Source of the DNA: Sphingosinicella sp.
GTDB lineage: Bacteria > Pseudomonadota > Alphaproteobacteria > Sphingomonadales > Sphingomonadaceae
Assembly: GCF_013911755.1 (NCBI RefSeq)
Contig: NZ_JACESP010000004.1
Span: 83,501 to 147,500, forward strand
DNA length: 64,000 nt
Reading direction: 5' to 3'
Below are positions 7,848 to 16,666 of this stretch, piece by piece. A program made the position numbers and the translations under genes. Under the pieces are notes generated by a model. That model did no database searches and had not been told where the DNA came from. It saw only the letters and a list, made by a program, of their open reading frames with translations. How positions within the stretch are numbered: position 1 is the first letter of the stretch; the number at the start of each line of letters is the position of its first letter.

Positions 7848-9904
7848 AGGAGCAGCCCGTCATCGGGATCGAGCGAGGCGTTGCGGGCGTTGCGGCGCAT
7901 CAGCCGGTCGGCCTGCCGCCGCGCCTGCGTCGCGTCCTCCTGCGCGTCGTTGCGATCGAAATCGAACTCATTGGCCTTCGGCGTGGAATCGGGGGCAATA
8001 TTCTCATGCGCCCCCAGCTCCGGCTCCTGCCGTATGCCGGCATTGGCCGCATCGTCCGTGGCTTCAGCCTCACCAGCGTCGACAGGCGCATCGGTCGCAA
8101 CACCATCCTCGCCCGCCTTTCCGGTCGCTTCTTCGGTCTGGGCCGCAGGCGGCGGCAGAGGCGGCGCCTCCACCGGATCGAGCATGGTCCAGTCATCCCG
8201 AGGCCGTAGATCGGGCGCAAGGGGTTTGGGCTCGGGCGGTGGCAGGAGCCGCGCTTTGAACCGCGGATCGAGATAGTAGCGCGCCTTGGCCGCCCGGACC
8301 GGCGCGGTGCTGGCGACGAAGACGATCTCCTCGTCCTCGGAAAATTGCTGGATCTCGCCGGGGGTAAGCAAGGGCCGCGCGGTTTCGGTGCGTGAGACCA
8401 TGATATGCCCCAGCCAGGGCGCGAGCCGGTGCCCGGCATAATTCTTCATCGAGCGCTGTTCAGTCGCAGTGCCGAGCGCGTCGGACACGCGCTTGGCGGT
8501 ACGTTCGTCATTGGCGGCGAAAGCGACACGAACATGGCAATTGTCGAGGATGGCGTTGTTCTGGCCATAGGCCTTCTCGATCTGGTTCAGCGATTGGGCG
8601 ATGAGGAAGGCCTTGATTCCATAGCCTGCGACATAGGCAAGTGCGCTCTCGAAGAAATCGAGCCGGCCGAGCGCGGGAAATTCGTCGAGCATGAACAGGA
8701 GCCGCTGGCGCTGGCCCTGCACTGTCAGTTCCTCGGTCAGCCGCCGGCCGATCTGGTTGAGCATCAGGCGCACCAGCGGCTTGGTCCGGCTAATGTCGCT
8801 GGGCGGGATCACCAGATAGAGCGAGACCGGCACGGGGGAGGATACGAGATCGGCGATGCGCCAGTCGGAAGCCCCGGTCACCTTCGCCACGACGGGATCG
8901 CGATAAAGCCCCAGGAACGACATGGCGGTGGAAAGCACGCCCGAACGCTCATTGTCGGACTTGTTGAGCAGTTCCTGCGCGGCCGCCGCCACGACCGGAT
9001 GGACGCCGGCCTCACCCAGATGCCGGGTCGCCTTCATCCGCCGCAAGGTTTCCTCCACCGGACGCCGCGGATCGGAGAGGAAGGCGGCGACACCGGCGAG
9101 CGTCTTGTCGGCCTCGGCATAGAGGACATGGAGGATGGCGCCGACCAGCAGCGCATGGCTGGTCTTTTCCCAATGGTTGCGCTTTTCCAGACTGCCTTCG
9201 GGGTCGATCAGCACATCGGCGACATTCTGGACGTCGCGCACTTCCCACTCGCCCTTGCGGACCTCGAGCAGCGGATTGTAGCCGTTGGACAAAGGATTGG
9301 TGGGGTCGAACAGCAGGACGCGGCCATGCGCCGCACGAAAGCCCGCGGTCAGCGTCCAGTTTTCGCCCTTGATGTCATGGACGACGCAGCTGCCCGGCCA
9401 GGTCAGCAGCGAGGGGATGACGAGACCAACGCCCTTGCCCGACCGGGTCGGCGCGAAGCAGAGCACATGCTCGGGACCGTCGTGGCGCAGATAGCGTTTC
9501 TCGTGCCAGCCGATCACCACGCCGTCGTCGGCATAGAGCCCGGCCTTGCGGATCTCCTTCTCCGTCGCCCAGCGCGCCGAGCCATAAGTCTCGGATTTCT
9601 TTTCCTCGCGCGCGCGCCAGACCGACATGGCGATCGCGACGACCACGGCAGCCATGGCGCCCGAGACCGCGATGAAGGCGCCGGTCTCGAAGATCTTCGG
9701 CGCATAGGCGTCATAGGCGAACCACCACCAGAAGAAGGCGGGTGGCGGATAGATCGGCCACGGACCCAGCCAGAACCAGGGCTGCCCCAGTTCAGGCTGA
9801 TAGGCGAGCGCAGCCGCCGTCCACTGGGTTGCAGCCCAGATACCAAACAGGGTCAGGGTGATGACGGCCAGCACCTGGCCCCAGAGGATTTTGGTTGCAG
9901 ACAT
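7844..9904 (-). CDS. traG: TraG/VirD4-family type IV coupling protein
   Basis: 686 residues. Two or three N-terminal membrane helices (residues ~8-28, ~52-66, ~74-95), then the ATPase domain with Walker A APTRSGKGVG at ~151-160, Walker B LLFMLDEFPALG near residue 400, and GYGIKAFLIAQSLNQIEKAYG. It is an inner-membrane ATPase that brings relaxase-bound DNA to the type IV secretion channel. The acidic C-terminal tail (~130 residues) is variable in the family. It starts with ATG at 9904, preceded by a 220-bp gap to tonB. Full length and apparently intact. Confidence 0.93.
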   Translation of the reverse strand: MSATKILWGQVLAVITLTLFGIWAATQWTAAALAYQPELGQPWFWLGPWPIYPPPAFFWWWFAYDAYAPKIFETGAFIAVSGAMAAVVVAIAMSVWRAREEKKSETYGSARWATEKEIRKAGLYADDGVVIGWHEKRYLRHDGPEHVLCFAPTRSGKGVGLVIPSLLTWPGSCVVHDIKGENWTLTAGFRAAHGRVLLFDPTNPLSNGYNPLLEVRKGEWEVRDVQNVADVLIDPEGSLEKRNHWEKTSHALLVGAILHVLYAEADKTLAGVAAFLSDPRRPVEETLRRMKATRHLGEAGVHPVVAAAAQELLNKSDNERSGVLSTAMSFLGLYRDPVVAKVTGASDWRIADLVSSPVPVSLYLVIPPSDISRTKPLVRLMLNQIGRRLTEELTVQGQRQRLLFMLDEFPALGRLDFFESALAYVAGYGIKAFLIAQSLNQIEKAYGQNNAILDNCHVRVAFAANDERTAKRVSDALGTATEQRSMKNYAGHRLAPWLGHIMVSRTETARPLLTPGEIQQFSEDEEIVFVASTAPVRAAKARYYLDPRFKARLLPPPEPKPLAPDLRPRDDWTMLDPVEAPPLPPPAAQTEEATGKAGEDGVATDAPVDAGEAEATDDAANAGIRQEPELGAHENIAPDSTPKANEFDFDRNDAQEDATQARRQADRLMRRNARNASLDPDDGLLL

Positions 9905-10011
9905 GGTCGATCCTCGAAAGACAAATGAGGATCGGGACCGCGATTGACGGAAGATTCAAGCATGGAATGCTACCGCCGCACTCTGGCGTAGAAAGACAGG
10001 GATCGGCGTAA

Positions 10012-10036
10012 TGCAGGGATCGCAAATGTCCCTGCA
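10012..10036. repeat. 8-bp perfect inverted repeat between tonB and traG
   Basis: TGCAGGGA at 10012-10019 and TCCCTGCA at 10029-10036 with a 9-nt spacer. It lies 90 nt past the tonB stop and 108 nt before the traG start, both on the minus strand. There is no T-run, so it is more likely an operator for traG or a weak terminator than a classical terminator. Confidence 0.4.
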
Positions 10037-10126
10037 AACAGATTGTCGGGCCAGATTTCCATGGCCCCGCTATAATCGACAAAGATGCTGTTTCAGGTCG
10101 AGTGATGAAGAAAGCTGGCCGCACCG

Positions 10127-10915
10127 TTACCGCAGGAAGAACTGCACCGGCACGACCAGTTCCAGCGTGTCGCCGGGTTTGTCGTCAGGAGGCTTGGGTA
10201 GCGGTTGAGCTCGCCGGGGCAAGGCCAGCGCCTCCCGGTCCAGATCGGAAACTCCGGACGATCGCTCCAGCGCTACGGACAGCACCTTACCCTGCCTGTC
10301 CATGACGAAGCGGATATAGGGCACACCCTGCTGGCGTCTTGCTTCGGCCAGCCTCGGATAGCGGCGATACCTGTTGAGCTGCACCAACACCCGCCCTTCC
10401 CATGTGTCCGGGCCATTGCTCGACACGCGCGGCGCGGGCGGCGCCGGCGCGGTCCTGGGGGCGGCCGTTTCCGGTTCTTTCGGGGCCGGATCGGCGGGCT
10501 GCACGGTCGGTACGGGCATCGGCGCCGTCACCGGCGAGATCGGGATTTTGGTTGGCTCGATCCGCTCGATTTTAACCGGCTCCTGCTGCGTTTCCTTCTT
10601 CTCGACTGGCTTGGGCGCATTTTTCGGTTCCGGGGGCGTATCGTCCGGCGCGGCGGGCGGCTTGAGGTCCATGACCGTCAACGTCGCCTGCTGCGGCCGT
10701 TTGACGTACGTGGTCGATATGGAGATCAGGAACAGCGCAGCCACGATGCCGTAAACAGCCAGCGAGCCGCCAATCCCGAACAGCCTGTTGCTACGGGAAG
10801 AAGAATAGCCATGCCGTTGGATCCGGTGACAGGCTGGCTGTGTATCGGGCATCGGTTGCATAGCGACAGAGTGCGGTTGATCGCCACTGTCGCTATGGGC
10901 ATCATTGAGCAGCAT
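10127..10915 (-). CDS. TonB-type energy transducer of the first iron cluster
   Basis: 262 residues from the ATG at 10915, chosen because GGAG lies just upstream and it overlaps the PepSY stop by 14 nt. One N-terminal membrane helix (IGGSLAVYGIVAALFLISIS), a Pro/Lys/Glu-rich periplasmic spacer (PPEPKNAPKPVEKKETQQEP), and a TonB C-terminal domain with YRRYPRLAEARRQQGVPYIRF and SGVSDLDREAL. It would pass proton-motive energy from ExbB/ExbD to the adjacent receptor; exbB and exbD are not in the window. Confidence 0.88.
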   Translation of the reverse strand: MLLNDAHSDSGDQPHSVAMQPMPDTQPACHRIQRHGYSSSRSNRLFGIGGSLAVYGIVAALFLISISTTYVKRPQQATLTVMDLKPPAAPDDTPPEPKNAPKPVEKKETQQEPVKIERIEPTKIPISPVTAPMPVPTVQPADPAPKEPETAAPRTAPAPPAPRVSSNGPDTWEGRVLVQLNRYRRYPRLAEARRQQGVPYIRFVMDRQGKVLSVALERSSGVSDLDREALALPRRAQPLPKPPDDKPGDTLELVVPVQFFLR

Positions 10916-12101
10916 CGAGTGCTCCACTCCGGGCAATAGCAGCCGGCCGCCGGTTCGCCCGTCGCCTGCTGCTACGGGACGCACGCTTCCTCCACCAGAT
11001 ATAGACGCCGGTGATGGACAACATCGCCACGACCAGCCCGGTGACGCAGATGAGGATACGACCGGGCAGACCCGCGACCTGGCCAGAATGAACCGGAAGC
11101 ATCAGCCCTGCGATCATATCCCCGGCTTTGCCCGCACCTGCTTCTTCGACCGACAGGATGTGGCCATCCGCAGCGGAGACGAAGATCGTCGAGGCGCCAA
11201 AACCTGCCTGATGGGGGCGGCCAAAGCGTATGCCATAGAATCCCTGCGCACGGGCGGCATAAATCATGGCAACGGGATGATCCCAGTGGCGGCGAGCCGC
11301 CTCGCCCTTCGCTTTTGCGAGCGCGTCATTCCAATCGAGCGTCATGGGCGGCGCGGTCGGTGGTGCGGGCTGATCCCATATGCGCGGGCTGGTCGGCAGC
11401 AGGGCCGACAGGACCGGGCGGAACAATTCGCTGTTGAGGTTCAGGGAAACGCCGGACAGCGCAAGCAGGAACAATATTGCCAATAGCCACAAACCGCAGG
11501 CGCGGTGCAGGTCGAGATTGAGGCGATAAGGCCCGGCACCGCGTTTGATCGTCCAGGCCAGTTTCCACTTCTTCCAGAAGGGACGGCCGCGCGGCAGCGT
11601 GAGAGCGAAACCTGCAAAGCAATCGAACATCCATGCCAGCGCGATGCCGCCCATCAGCCACGCGCCCCAGTTGCCGGGCATGGTCAGCGAAGAGTGCAGC
11701 CTGTAAAGGAAGGGGATGAGGCGGAGCCGATCGAGGCCGAAGACGCCATTCATGCGCCTGCCAAGGATGGCGCCGGTGCCCGGGTCCACGAACAGCTGAT
11801 CATAGGCGAGAGCGGTATCGCCGCCCCTGGAGCCGACAAACGCCTGGGCACTCTCGCCCGGCGCCGAGGGAAAGACGAGCGTGAAAATCTCAACAGCAGG
11901 ATCGGCGTGTTCGATCGCCTTGGCGAGCCGCGAGGGCGACAATGACTGACCCGTCCGTTCGATATGGAACAGGCTGGGATTGAGCCAGGCGTCCAACTCG
12001 GACTGGAATGCCACTATGCTGCCGGTCAGTCCGGCGATGACGAGAAATCCCGCGATCGCCAGACCGACATATCGGTGAAGGATGACCAGCAGCGCGCGCA
12101 T
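10902..12101 (-). CDS. PepSY-associated membrane protein, probable siderophore reductase
   Basis: 399 residues with about four membrane helices (LVILHRYVGLAIAGFLVIAG, WLMGGIALAWMFDCFAGF, LWLLAILFLLALSG, ILICVTGLVVAMLSITGVYIWW) and the paired His-containing helices of the PepSY-TM family (LHRYVG, LDLHRACGLW, PVHSGQVAG). These inner-membrane proteins are thought to reduce or process ferric siderophore in the periplasm. It starts 9 nt after the receptor stop and overlaps tonB, so receptor, PepSY and tonB are one transcript. Confidence 0.85.
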   Translation of the reverse strand: MRALLVILHRYVGLAIAGFLVIAGLTGSIVAFQSELDAWLNPSLFHIERTGQSLSPSRLAKAIEHADPAVEIFTLVFPSAPGESAQAFVGSRGGDTALAYDQLFVDPGTGAILGRRMNGVFGLDRLRLIPFLYRLHSSLTMPGNWGAWLMGGIALAWMFDCFAGFALTLPRGRPFWKKWKLAWTIKRGAGPYRLNLDLHRACGLWLLAILFLLALSGVSLNLNSELFRPVLSALLPTSPRIWDQPAPPTAPPMTLDWNDALAKAKGEAARRHWDHPVAMIYAARAQGFYGIRFGRPHQAGFGASTIFVSAADGHILSVEEAGAGKAGDMIAGLMLPVHSGQVAGLPGRILICVTGLVVAMLSITGVYIWWRKRASRSSRRRANRRPAAIARSGALDAAQ

Positions 12102-12110
12102 GGCCGGCGC

Positions 12111-14537
12111 CTAGAATCCCATTCTGGCCGTCAGCATGACATTGCGCGGATCACCGAAATAGCTCTGGCGCGACCAGCCCTCGATGCGGGTATAATATTT
12201 CTTGTCGGTGAGGTTTTCGCCCGTCAGCCGCAGGCTGAAGCGCTCGCTGAACTGGTAGCCGATCTGGGCCGAGAGCAAGGCATAGGCTTTCTGCTTCCAT
12301 TCGAGATCGCCGGACCCGGCATAGATCCCGCTGCTCACATTGACGCCGCCGCCCAGAATCAGGCCGCGGCCGGTTTCCTTGCTGAAATCCCGCACGGCCC
12401 ATAGCTTGAGATCATGCTCGGGGGTTCCGGGCGCGAAAACCAGGCCGGGCAGTCCTTCATCGGCGGTCAGATACCGAGTCCGCGTATAGGCATAGCCCAG
12501 CGTCACATTCCATCCGGTCGCGGGTTCTCCCACGACCTCCGCCTCGAAGCCCCGACTGCGCACCTTGCCCAGCGCCACCGACGCATCCGGATAGTCCGGA
12601 TCGGTCATCGCCCGGTTACGGTCGATGATCTGATAGAGCGCCGCATGGCCGGTCAGCGCGCCGTCCAGGAACTGCCCCTTCAGTCCCAGTTCGTAGAGAG
12701 TGCCAGTGCGGGGCTTCAGCAGATTGCCGTCCCGATCGACGCTGGTCTGCGGAACGAAGGTCGCTGAATAGCTGGCATAGGCTGACAGCTCCGGCGTGAT
12801 GTCATAGCTGAGCGCGGCATAGGGCACGAGCCGCGCCGATGCCTTGCTGTCGGCGCTCTGCCAGTTGGCCGACCCTTTGTACCAGCTCAGGCGGCCGCCC
12901 GCCGTCAGCGTCAAACGATCAACCAGCTTGAAACGCGCATTGGCATAGAGGCCCGTCTGAATGGTTCTGGAGGTCGTCGGCCCGTCATCCTCGAACGCAG
13001 GCTCGGGCGTCGTCGGATCGGGATTGAAGATGTTGCGGGTGATGACCGGTCCATAGATCCAGCGCGTGTAACTGCTGTTACGGCTGTGGTTGACGCCGAT
13101 CACAAGGTTGTCGGCGCTGGTGAACAGCGTCGGCAGCGTCAGGCTGAGATCGACGGCCTCGTCACGGGAATGCCCGTTGCCCGCGATCTGCTGGATATCG
13201 ACGTTGCCTGTCGCACGGTCGATATAGCTGTCGGTAAAGGCGCCCGACTTGAAATTGTAGGCACGGTCCGTTCGGTCGCCGCGCAGCCGGATCATCCCGC
13301 CATTGTCCAGATGATGCTCGACATCGACGAAATAGCGCTCGGCATCGTCGCGTTTGCGATCCCAGAGCGAGCCCATATAGACGCTGCGCCGCCCCATATA
13401 GAGGCCCCCGTCATCATAAGTGGGCAGGCCGAAGATCGGCCGCGAGGGGCCGCCCTGATGGATCGCGCCGACAGAAACGGTCGTGTCCGGCGTAATGTCA
13501 TATTCCAGCGTGCCGTAGAGCACGAGCTTGCGCGCGAAGACATGGTCCATGTAGCTCCCACGATCATCATAGGCCGCGACAAGGCGGCCACGCAGGCTGC
13601 CGCTGGCGTCCAGACGGCCGGTCACATCCAGTTCGCCGCGATAGCGATCCCATGAACCGGCCTGCGCCATGATGTTGACATGCGTATCGGCGAGCGCCCG
13701 CTTGCGCACCAGATTGACCGCGCCGCCCGGCTCGCTGCTGCCCTGGAACAGCGCGGCGGGGCCACGGACCAGTTCGATCCGGTCATAGAAGGAAATATCG
13801 AAGCTGTCGGTCGTCCACGCCCCCTGCGTGTCGGCCGTCTGCAAACCATCGACCTGCAAGGTCGTGATGTTCATGCCGCGGGAGGTGAAACCGAAATTGC
13901 CGAGACTGTATTGCACCACCTGAACGCCGGCGACCTGCTTCAATCCATCGGCTACGCTATTGATGTTGCGGTCTTCGATCTGCTGCCGCGTGACGACGCT
14001 GACAGAATTGGGGATTTCCTTGAGCGACTGTGCTTGCCGGCCGATGGTGACGGCTTGCGCGGCATAGGATCCCGTTCCCTCGCTCGCCAGCATGGCGTCA
14101 CCGCTTCGGGACGTGCCGGCCGCGCCCTCGACCTGCACCGGGCCGAGCTGGATGGCGTTTCCCGACGATTGCGGCGCCGTCTCGATCTGGACGCCGTTGC
14201 CCACGAAGCGGAACGTCAGGCCGGTTCCCGTGAGCATCTGGCTGAGCGCCTCGGCCGGGGCCAGCTCGCCCTTGACCGCCGTGCTGGTCTTGTCCTCCGT
14301 GACCGCACCTTCCGCCGTCACCTGCAACCCGGCCTGACGCCCGAAAATCATCAACGCCTGGGCAAGCGACTGCGACGGAATGTCGAAGCCGCGCCGTGCG
14401 CTGGCGCTCTGCGCCGCTGCCGGCGTGGCGACCAGGCCGGCCATCGCTGACGTCGCCATCAGGACTGCGCCCATTACCCCAAAGCGACGCCCGCGCCGCT
14501 CAGCACTCGCAAAACCCCCGAACATTGCAATCTCCAC
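12111..14537 (-). CDS. TonB-dependent siderophore receptor with signalling domain (FecA/FpvA type)
   Basis: 808 residues. Signal peptide ends near TPAAAQ. An STN secretin/TonB signalling domain follows at ~50-120 (FDIPSQSLAQALMIFGRQAG), then the plug domain (IPNSVSVVTRQQIEDRNINSV, VEGAAGTSR) and a 22-strand barrel ending in Phe (NVMLTARMGF). The STN domain means it signals to the FecR/sigma pair upstream as well as importing ferric siderophore across the outer membrane. Fur-like and ECF promoter motifs lie directly upstream. Substrate cannot be told from sequence. Confidence 0.93.
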   Translation of the reverse strand: MEIAMFGGFASAERRGRRFGVMGAVLMATSAMAGLVATPAAAQSASARRGFDIPSQSLAQALMIFGRQAGLQVTAEGAVTEDKTSTAVKGELAPAEALSQMLTGTGLTFRFVGNGVQIETAPQSSGNAIQLGPVQVEGAAGTSRSGDAMLASEGTGSYAAQAVTIGRQAQSLKEIPNSVSVVTRQQIEDRNINSVADGLKQVAGVQVVQYSLGNFGFTSRGMNITTLQVDGLQTADTQGAWTTDSFDISFYDRIELVRGPAALFQGSSEPGGAVNLVRKRALADTHVNIMAQAGSWDRYRGELDVTGRLDASGSLRGRLVAAYDDRGSYMDHVFARKLVLYGTLEYDITPDTTVSVGAIHQGGPSRPIFGLPTYDDGGLYMGRRSVYMGSLWDRKRDDAERYFVDVEHHLDNGGMIRLRGDRTDRAYNFKSGAFTDSYIDRATGNVDIQQIAGNGHSRDEAVDLSLTLPTLFTSADNLVIGVNHSRNSSYTRWIYGPVITRNIFNPDPTTPEPAFEDDGPTTSRTIQTGLYANARFKLVDRLTLTAGGRLSWYKGSANWQSADSKASARLVPYAALSYDITPELSAYASYSATFVPQTSVDRDGNLLKPRTGTLYELGLKGQFLDGALTGHAALYQIIDRNRAMTDPDYPDASVALGKVRSRGFEAEVVGEPATGWNVTLGYAYTRTRYLTADEGLPGLVFAPGTPEHDLKLWAVRDFSKETGRGLILGGGVNVSSGIYAGSGDLEWKQKAYALLSAQIGYQFSERFSLRLTGENLTDKKYYTRIEGWSRQSYFGDPRNVMLTARMGF

Positions 14538-14555
14538 CTCATGTTACCGGCGCAG

Positions 14556-14572
14556 TTGCGAAGCATTTGCAA
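14556..14572. promoter_or_regulatory. Fur-like operator in front of the receptor gene
   Basis: 17-bp near-palindrome TTGCGAAGCATTTGCAA, a 7-3-7 arrangement with arms TTGCGAA and TTTGCAA (one mismatch). It sits 18 bp upstream of the receptor ATG and just downstream of the predicted ECF promoter, an ideal spot for iron-dependent repression. Two similar 17-bp sites occur at 16349 and 39341. Confidence 0.55.
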
Positions 14573-14588
14573 TGCGCTCTCGAGGGCA

Positions 14589-14613
14589 GGATGCTCGGGA
14601 CGGGCGCTTTTCC
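14589..14613 (-). promoter_or_regulatory. Predicted ECF (FecI-type) promoter for the receptor operon
   Basis: On the minus strand TTTTGGAAAA is followed after 13 nt by GCATCC. The same GGAAAA, 13-nt spacer, GCATC arrangement recurs upstream of fecR at 15736-15760. GGAAAA resembles the -35 element GGAAAT known for FecI-dependent promoters. Identical spacing in two unrelated flanks supports function. Confidence 0.6.
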
Positions 14614-14675
14614 AAAAAAAGTTGAAATTATTTCGGGCGGGCGGTCCTGTCCGCTGTGCTTCGCGGACAGGAGCC

Positions 14676-15728
14676 TCAGTTTCCGCTGACGATCAACAGC
14701 CACGGCGTGATGCGCGTGATATGCCCGCCATAAGGCCGCACGATCATCTCCAGAGCCTTTTCGGGGTCTTTGACGTTATAGATGCCTGTCACGCGCCGAC
14801 CGGCAAGCCGGGCGTCGTTGAGGACTATCCGGCCGCCGAACCATGGGCGGATTTCGTCGACGACGCTGCCGATCGTGCGGTTCTCGGCCAGCGCCTCGCC
14901 TTGCCCCCATCCGCCGACCAGTTGCGGCGCGAGTTTGCCGGTCTCATCGTGATGGGCGCCGTCGATACGAACCCAGTCGCCGGGAAGGAGGTCATGGGTA
15001 GTGGCAGGCACGTGCCCGGGATCCTCCACCCGCACATGTCCCCGCGCTACGGCAACGCTGGTAGTATCGCCCAACATCCGCACGTCGAACTTTGTGCCCA
15101 GCACGGTCGTCGTCACCTGTCCCGCCTCGACCCGGAACGGGCGAGAGGGATCATGCGTCACATCGAACAACGCTTGCCCGGAGAGCAGGCGCACGACGCG
15201 CCCGCGATCGCTGTAATCGACGGCGATGGCGCTGTCCGGCCCAACCTGCACCATGCTACCGTCGGCCAGACGCACCTGTTCGACGTGCCCCGCGCCCGTG
15301 ATGTGATCCGCCCGCAAATGCAGGCTGACGATTGGAAGCGCCAGAACGATCGCGCATGCGGCAGCTACGGCCCCAGCGGCGATCTGGATGCCCCGCCTGC
15401 GCTGCTCCGGCGAGCGGCGGCGTGCAGATCTCCGTCCCCGGCGCTGTCCATTGCCAGGCAACGAATAGGAGCGCCAACCGGCAGGCGCGCGCCCGGCCAC
15501 CTCCATGGTTTCGCACATATCGGTCCACGCTTCACCGTGGAGCGCATCGGCGCATAGCCAGTCCGAAAATTCGGCTTTCAGCGCCTCATCGTGCTCCTCC
15601 TCGCGGAGACGGACATACCAGTGAGAGGCGTCCCGGCGCGCCTCGGCCCCATCAAGCGCCATGGCCTGCGCATCCCACACCAGCCTCGGGAAGAAGCGCA
15701 TACAAGGCGGGCGCTGGTGGCGGCTCAT
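14676..15728 (-). CDS. FecR-type anti-sigma / signal transducer
   Basis: 350 residues; ATG at 15662 is an alternative start. The N-terminal cytoplasmic anti-sigma part has the DUF4880-like motif ASHWYVRLREEEHDEALKAEFSDWL and HGEAWTDM. One membrane helix (AAGAVAAACAIVLALPIV, ~115-135) precedes the periplasmic FecR domain (VRLADGSMVQVGPDSAIAVDY, TTVLGTKFDVRM). It relays receptor occupancy to the sigma factor encoded just upstream. Confidence 0.9.
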   Translation of the reverse strand: MSRHQRPPCMRFFPRLVWDAQAMALDGAEARRDASHWYVRLREEEHDEALKAEFSDWLCADALHGEAWTDMCETMEVAGRAPAGWRSYSLPGNGQRRGRRSARRRSPEQRRRGIQIAAGAVAAACAIVLALPIVSLHLRADHITGAGHVEQVRLADGSMVQVGPDSAIAVDYSDRGRVVRLLSGQALFDVTHDPSRPFRVEAGQVTTTVLGTKFDVRMLGDTTSVAVARGHVRVEDPGHVPATTHDLLPGDWVRIDGAHHDETGKLAPQLVGGWGQGEALAENRTIGSVVDEIRPWFGGRIVLNDARLAGRRVTGIYNVKDPEKALEMIVRPYGGHITRITPWLLIVSGN

Positions 15729-15735
15729 AGTGCCT

Positions 15736-15760
15736 AGATGCTTTTGCGCTGCGGTTTTCC
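15736..15760 (-). promoter_or_regulatory. Predicted ECF promoter in front of fecR
   Basis: Minus-strand TTTTGGAAAA, 13-nt spacer, GCATCT; same layout as the receptor promoter at 14589-14613. It lies in the 54-bp gap between the sigma gene and fecR, immediately before the fecR ATG, so fecR would have its own sigma-dependent start with a very short leader. Confidence 0.5.
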
Positions 15761-15782
15761 AAAAGAATTTTGTTCGCGCCTC

Positions 15783-16340
15783 TCATTCCATGCCCCGTTT
15801 GCGCCGTTCGTCGCAAAGCTGCATCGCTTCGGTCACCAACAGATGTGCCAGCGACGTAGAAATACCGAGCCGCGTTGCGACTTCGCGCAGCTTCATGCCC
15901 TCGAAATGATACATTTTGAACGCCGCGATCTGCCTTTCCGGCAGGGCGTCCACCAAGTCCATCACCAGCCGCAAGTCATCACGGGCGATAAGTTCCGCTT
16001 CTGCCGACGGCGCCTCGTCGGGCAGCTGCGCGACGGCAGCCGTCATATCACCGCCGATGATCTGACCCTCGTAGCGGCTGCGACGTGCTTGCGCGAACAC
16101 CAGATTGCGGACGATCCGCTTGAGATAACCCAATGGCTCGCGGATGGGTTTGCTGGCCGGTTGCCGGTCGAGCAGCAGCCAGGCGTCCTGCACGATATCT
16201 TCGGCCACGACAGGATCGCCGGAGAGTCGGCCCGCATAGGATATGAGCGACTCCCTGTGCGACTTGTAGAGGCTGAGAGCAATCGGCTCCGACTTCAACG
16301 CCACATCCTCGAACACGCGAAGCCCGCGCGCAGGAAACAA
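15783..16340 (-). CDS. ECF sigma factor (FecI type) of the first iron cluster
   Basis: 185 residues as drawn. Region 2 is ESLISYAGRLSGDPVVAEDIVQDAWLLL and LGYLKRIVRNLVFAQARR; region 4 is LPERQIAAFKMYHFEGMKLREVATRLGIS. The start drawn is TTG at 16340; GTG at 16316 or 16304 (after GAGGAT) is equally possible. A Fur-like site overlaps the promoter area at 16349-16365. It would transcribe the receptor operon when FecR signals. Confidence 0.88.
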   Translation of the reverse strand: MFPARGLRVFEDVALKSEPIALSLYKSHRESLISYAGRLSGDPVVAEDIVQDAWLLLDRQPASKPIREPLGYLKRIVRNLVFAQARRSRYEGQIIGGDMTAAVAQLPDEAPSAEAELIARDDLRLVMDLVDALPERQIAAFKMYHFEGMKLREVATRLGISTSLAHLLVTEAMQLCDERRKRGME

Positions 16341-16348
16341 AGGCCTAG

Positions 16349-16365
16349 TTGCGAGCGATTATCAA
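16349..16365. promoter_or_regulatory. Fur-like operator upstream of the sigma gene
   Basis: 17-bp TTGCGAGCGATTATCAA, one good half (TTGCGAG) and a weaker second half, in the same 7-3-7 layout as the sites at 14556 and 39341. It is the only regulatory-looking sequence in front of the first sigma gene. Confidence 0.4.
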
Positions 16366-16406
16366 TAACCATGTAGCGGCGGCGGGCGGATTACGCAATG
16401 CTGAAC

Positions 16407-16637
16407 GTTGGCATTGGCGGCGGGATTGATGGATTCGAACAGCAGTACCCACCCATGTTTCGCGCGAGGACCCGTGGTCAGCGTCCAGTTATCGCCCATG
16501 ATGTTATGGACGATGCGGCTTCCCGGCCAGGTCAGCAGCGAGGGGATGACGAGACCAACGCCCTTCCCCGCTCGCGTCGGCGCATAGCAATGCACATGCT
16601 TGGGGCCGTCATGGCGCAAATAGTGCTTCTCATGCCA
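16407..16637 (-). pseudogene. Internal fragment of a second traG
   Basis: The minus strand encodes WHEKHYLRHDGPKHVHCYAP, TRAGKGVGLVIPSLLTWPGS and WTLTTGPRAKHGWVLLFESI, matching residues ~133-210 of the intact TraG at 7844-9904, including Walker A, but with many substitutions. Nothing before or after matches TraG. It is a diverged remnant, not a fresh duplication, and it lies on the far side of the first iron cluster from the intact copy. Confidence 0.85.
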
Positions 16638-16666
16638 GCAGCAGCGTAGGCTCCTGTACGAAAGCT

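Noticed and set aside
8405-9928. 507-codon plus-strand frame opposite traG
   Set aside because: Antisense shadow of a high-GC gene; traG on the other strand is full of recognised motifs.
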